Below are positions 7,257-10,183 of a stretch of 10,183 bases of DNA, in pieces (position 1 is the first letter of the stretch; each line of letters starts with the position of its first letter). The stretch is taken from positions 1 through 10,183 of the forward strand of contig RFHX01000039.1 of the NCBI GenBank assembly GCA_003695725.1. The letters are read 5' to 3'. The translations under genes and the position numbers were made by a program. The DNA is from J061 sp003695725 [NCBI: Candidatus Schekmanbacteria bacterium] (GTDB lineage Bacteria > Schekmanbacteria > GWA2-38-11). The notes under the pieces are model-generated. The model was not told the origin of the DNA. It searched no databases and worked only from the letters and a program-made list of their open reading frames with translations.

Positions 7257-8360
7257 CTATTTTTTATAAAAAGGCGTTTTCACAACTTCCGCTTTCAAAT
7301 TCTTACCCCTTATGGAAACAAAAAAAGATGTTCCAATAGAAGAATATTCTGTTTTTACTAAAGCCATACCTATTGAATCACCTGTTGAGAATGATTTATT
7401 CCCGCTCGTAACCTTTCCAATAATATTTCCATCTGCAATTATCTCATAGCCCTGCCGTGGTATGCCTGCGTCAATCATCTTAAAACCAACAAGTCTTCTC
7501 GGTATTCCTTCCTCTTTCTGCTTTAAAAGGGCGTCTCTACCAACGAAAAAACCCTTGTCAAAATCCACATACCTCTCAAGGCATGCTTCTAAGGGTGTTA
7601 TTGAGTCGTCAATATCGTTTCCATAGAGAGTATATTTCATTTCGAGGCGCAATGTGTCTCTTGCACCCAATCCTGCAGGCTTCAGTCCATATTCTTTTCC
7701 TGCTTCCATCAGCAAATTCCATATTGTTTCAGCACGATTTCTCTGGAAAAAAAATTCAAATCCCTTTTCCCCTGTATATCCAGTACGAGATATTATTACA
7801 TTATCATTTCCTATTTTTCCCTCAGTAAAATGAAAAAAACGAAGTGATTTCAAATCAGCATCTTCTGCTACCTTCGCAAGTATTTCATCAGCCATAGGTC
7901 CCTGTAATGCTATGATACCCTTCTCAGTGCTTTCATTTTTTGTTTCTGCAATATCACCGCTATTTTTCTTTATCCATTCATAATCCTTCTCCACATTCGA
8001 TGCATTGACACAGAAAAAATAGCTTTCTTCACCAATCTTGAAAAGAGTTACATCATCAACAATTCCGCCTTTCTCATTGCAGAGAAGTCCGTAGCTTACT
8101 ACGCCATTCTTCATTTTCGTTGCGTCTGCTGTAAATACCTTTTGCACTGCATCCAAGGCATTCTTACCAGATACTGATACATATCCCATATGGCTCACAT
8201 CGAAGATGCCTGCCTTGCTTCTCACTGTAAGATGCTCATCACGAATACCTGTATAATATACAGGCATCTCCCATCCGTGAAAATCTATTATTTTTGCATT
8301 GTACTTCAAATGGACAGGATAAAGAGGTGTTCTTTTGGGACTTTCTGCGCTTCCTGACAT
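7257..8360 (-). CDS. gcvT: Glycine cleavage system T protein (aminomethyltransferase)
   Basis: Transfers the methylene group from aminomethyl-lipoyl GcvH to tetrahydrofolate, releasing ammonia and giving 5,10-methylene-THF. The 367 residues are normal for GcvT rather than a shorter YgfZ-like paralogue. Landmarks are RTPLYPVHLKYNAKIIDFHG with WEMPVYY (10-36), HLTVRSKAGIFDVSHMG (43-59), NEKGGIVDDVTLF (95-107, containing the conserved catalytic Asp region), ISRTGYTGEKGFEFF (190-204), and LKPAGLGARDTLRLEMKYTL (226-245). The C-terminal segment has VTSGNKSFSTGDSIGMALV (317-335), looser than the usual TSG-x-x-SPT form, and ends TPFYKK. The stop is TAG. The ATG is only 5 bp after the secG stop, with an AGGAAGG 12 nt upstream inside secG, so no promoter or glycine riboswitch fits at that junction. 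Confidence 0.97.
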   Translation of the reverse strand: MSGSAESPKRTPLYPVHLKYNAKIIDFHGWEMPVYYTGIRDEHLTVRSKAGIFDVSHMGYVSVSGKNALDAVQKVFTADATKMKNGVVSYGLLCNEKGGIVDDVTLFKIGEESYFFCVNASNVEKDYEWIKKNSGDIAETKNESTEKGIIALQGPMADEILAKVAEDADLKSLRFFHFTEGKIGNDNVIISRTGYTGEKGFEFFFQRNRAETIWNLLMEAGKEYGLKPAGLGARDTLRLEMKYTLYGNDIDDSITPLEACLERYVDFDKGFFVGRDALLKQKEEGIPRRLVGFKMIDAGIPRQGYEIIADGNIIGKVTSGNKSFSTGDSIGMALVKTEYSSIGTSFFVSIRGKNLKAEVVKTPFYKK

Positions 8361-8365
8361 ATCTC

Positions 8366-8764
8366 TTATTTGCCTTCCTGAGGAATTTGTTCAGCAGGCA
8401 GAGATTCTGTCTGTTTACTTTTTTCTGTTTCAGTTGTAACAGCGGCATTATTTTTCGTGGCATTATTTGAAGGCGGAACGGTCTGCTCTGCAGCAGGTTT
8501 CCCCTCTTCCACCTCAGGAATTATAGATTCTGTCCCGGGCCTTGAAGCAAGAGATGATAGTATAAGAGATGTTATCATAAAGATAGTTGCAGCAGCAGTT
8601 GTCAACTTTCCAAGAAATCCTGTTGGACCATAACTTCCAAAGAGGGTTTGGCTTGCTCCTCCAAAAGCGGCTCCCATTTCTGAGCCCTTACCCTGCTGTA
8701 GAAGAACAACAAGAATAAGGAAAATGCTGACAATGACATGAAATATCACTAAAAAAGTATACAT
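8366..8764 (-). CDS. secG: Preprotein translocase subunit SecG
   Basis: Small inner-membrane subunit of the SecYEG channel that assists SecA-driven export. The 132 residues show two hydrophobic segments, about 3-22 and 54-73, separated by the hallmark loop LLQQGKGSEMGAAFGGASQT (21-40) and LFGSYGPTGFLGK. This identifies SecG without ambiguity. The remainder, from about 76 to 132, is a hydrophilic tail rich in Glu, Pro, Ala, Thr and Asn, predicted disordered; it makes the protein longer than a minimal SecG of roughly 75-110 residues. The start ATG is 1 bp after the tpiA stop (TAA-G-ATG), with an AGGAAGG ribosome binding site 8 nt upstream inside tpiA. The pgk-tpiA-secG order is common in bacteria and probably reflects shared expression rather than shared function. 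Confidence 0.96.
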   Translation of the reverse strand: MYTFLVIFHVIVSIFLILVVLLQQGKGSEMGAAFGGASQTLFGSYGPTGFLGKLTTAAATIFMITSLILSSLASRPGTESIIPEVEEGKPAAEQTVPPSNNATKNNAAVTTETEKSKQTESLPAEQIPQEGK

Positions 8765-8765
8765 C

Positions 8766-9530
8766 TTAATTTCCTTCCTTTTTAAATTTTACGATACTTG
8801 CAAAACTATCTACTTTTAAACTTGCTCCTCCGACAAGAGCGCCATCGATGTCGGCTTCAGCCATCAATCCTGAAATATTTTCCGGTTTTACGCTTCCACC
8901 ATAAAGAATCGATGTATTCTCCGAAACCTCTCCACCATACTTCTTTTCAATTTTTTCTCGAATAAAGGAATGGACTTCCTGAGCTTGGTCAGGCGTTGCT
9001 GTTTTTCCTGTACCGATAGCCCAAACTGGTTCATAAGCTATTATGGTATTGGCAAAGGTTTCCTTGTCGATGTCATTTAGTGCTCCATTCAACTGCTTTT
9101 CGATTACCTCAAAAGTCTTTTCTGCTTCTCTTTCTTCAAGTGTTTCTCCAATGCACAATATAGGGATTAGATTATGTGAATAAGCCGCTTTGAGGCGCTT
9201 GTTTACTGTTTCATCGGTTTCGCCGAAATATTGTCTTCTTTCTGAATGTCCAATAATACAATGACTGCATCCTGCATCTGTGAGCATAAGCGGTGAAATT
9301 TCTCCTGTAAAAGCTCCTTTTTCCTCCCAAAAGATATTCTGTGATGACAATTTTATTTTTGTATCAGCAATCTTTTGATGTACAGCATACAGGGCAGTAT
9401 ATGGCGGCGCAACAATGATTTCGACATTATCCGCATCACTGCATTTTTCAGCTATTCCTTCGACAAGACTAATTGCTTCTGGAATTGTCATATGCATCTT
9501 CCAGTTGCCTGCGATTATTGTTTTTCTCAT
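8766..9530 (-). CDS. tpiA: Triosephosphate isomerase
   Basis: Interconverts dihydroxyacetone phosphate and glyceraldehyde 3-phosphate in glycolysis and gluconeogenesis. The 254 residues form one complete TIM barrel. Catalytic residues are all present: Asn9 and Lys11 in AGNWKMH, His95 in IIGHSERRQYFGE, and Glu167 in IAYEPVWAIGTGK, which leads into the flexible loop 6. The phosphate-binding YGGSVKPEN (210-218) and GALVGGASL (230-238) complete the signature. The ATG lies 15 bp after the pgk stop, with AGAGGA at 9539-9544 eight nt upstream. It is flanked by pgk and secG in one run. Identification is firm and nothing unusual is seen. Confidence 0.98.
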   Translation of the reverse strand: MRKTIIAGNWKMHMTIPEAISLVEGIAEKCSDADNVEIIVAPPYTALYAVHQKIADTKIKLSSQNIFWEEKGAFTGEISPLMLTDAGCSHCIIGHSERRQYFGETDETVNKRLKAAYSHNLIPILCIGETLEEREAEKTFEVIEKQLNGALNDIDKETFANTIIAYEPVWAIGTGKTATPDQAQEVHSFIREKIEKKYGGEVSENTSILYGGSVKPENISGLMAEADIDGALVGGASLKVDSFASIVKFKKEGN

Positions 9531-9545
9531 TCCATTATTCCTCTT

Positions 9546-10183
9546 TTATTTATCAGTGAGCGACACCAATCCGGGAAGCTCTTTTCCTTCCAAAAACTCT
9601 AATGACGCTCCACCTCCTGTTGAAACATGACTGAATTTATCGCTCAATCCCATCTTCTTTACAGCTGAAGCTGAATCACCACCTCCTATGATGCTCACTG
9701 CCTTTGATTCGGCTATTGCCTGAGCAATTGCCTTGGTACCTTCAGCAAACTTCTCTATCTCAAACACTCCCATTGGCCCATTCCAAACAACCATTGCCGC
9801 ATTCTTTATCTTTTCAGTATAAAGATTGATTGTTTGTGGCCCAATGTCAGCACCCATCAGATTATCAGGAATTGCAGCATCCGATGTCGTTTCAGTTTGT
9901 GAATTCTCGCTTATTTCATTTGCCGCAATATGGTCAACAGGCAGTAAGAATTCGGCGTTAGCCCTCTTGCTCTTCTCCAATATATCGTTTGCCACATCAA
10001 TCTTGTCATCTTCTACAAGAGATTTCCCTACATTGATACCCTTTGCCTTTAAAATCGTGTATGCCATTGCTCCGCCTATCAACATTGTATCAGCTTTACC
10101 AAGAAGTGTTTCGATTACCTGTATCTTGTCTGAAACTTTGGCGCCACCAAGCACCGCAACGAAGGGCTTATCAGGATTTTCGA
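9546..10183 (-). CDS. pgk: Phosphoglycerate kinase, C-terminal part (5' end beyond the window)
   Basis: Transfers phosphate from 1,3-bisphosphoglycerate to ADP in glycolysis. About 211 codons are visible, roughly the C-terminal half of a protein usually near 395-400 residues; the reading frame runs off the window at 10183. The first visible residues are [19 protein letters not shown], so the GTG at 10152-10154 encodes an internal Val, not a start. Nucleotide-domain landmarks follow: [48 protein letters not shown] and [18 protein letters not shown]. Nothing suggests degeneration. It is the most upstream gene visible in cluster 1, so the promoter lies outside the window, possibly ahead of a gap (GAPDH) gene as in many bacteria. 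Confidence 0.97.
   Translation of the reverse strand, partial: ENPDKPFVAVLGGAKVSDKIQVIETLLGKADTMLIGGAMAYTILKAKGINVGKSLVEDDKIDVANDILEKSKRANAEFLLPVDHIAANEISENSQTETTSDAAIPDNLMGADIGPQTINLYTEKIKNAAMVVWNGPMGVFEIEKFAEGTKAIAQAIAESKAVSIIGGGDSASAVKKMGLSDKFSHVSTGGGASLEFLEGKELPGLVSLTDK

Noticed and set aside
8239-8463. A 74-codon minus-strand ORF spanning the secG end and gcvT start
   Set aside because: It is a frame-shifted shadow of two well-supported genes, with a highly basic, low-complexity translation and no recognisable domain.
10152-10154. GTG as a start codon of a 202-residue protein
   Set aside because: The frame continues upstream with ENPDKPFVA, which is conserved Pgk sequence before LGGAKVSDK, so the GTG is an internal Val and the gene is cut by the window edge.

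Overview
All recognisable genes in this AT-rich window lie on the minus strand, so transcription runs from high to low coordinates. They form two gene clusters separated by a 327-bp gap.

Cluster 1 (10183 to 3992) is compact: the 3' part of pgk (cut by the window edge), tpiA, secG, then the glycine cleavage genes gcvT, gcvH, gcvPA and gcvPB. Junctions are 15 bp, 1 bp, 5 bp, 33 bp, a 4-bp overlap and 14 bp, which suggests one transcript joining lower glycolysis, a Sec translocon subunit and the glycine cleavage system (T, H and two-chain P proteins). The L protein (dihydrolipoyl dehydrogenase) is not in the window.

Cluster 2 (3664 to 13) holds a LipM-like octanoyltransferase, a 619-residue TPR protein overlapping it by 8 bp, and a membrane-anchored M23 peptidase. 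The acyltransferase is functionally linked to cluster 1, because GcvH must carry a lipoyl group on Lys64 and LipM-type enzymes place the octanoyl precursor on GcvH. The TPR protein and the peptidase point to envelope or housekeeping work, but their specific roles cannot be read from sequence.

The gap between the clusters (3665-3991) contains no convincing gene or RNA. It holds a small perfect inverted repeat, a weak promoter-like pair ahead of lipM, and no clear intrinsic terminator.

The organism is a bacterium. Split GcvPA/GcvPB, a LipM-type ligase, the pgk-tpiA-secG order and a long TPR protein of a type I associate with deltaproteobacterial and related lineages suggest such a group or an uncultured candidate phylum; this is inference only. 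There are no mobile elements, CRISPR arrays, rRNA or tRNA genes, and no frameshifted genes. This is mostly an ordinary housekeeping region, and I did not find a novel system.
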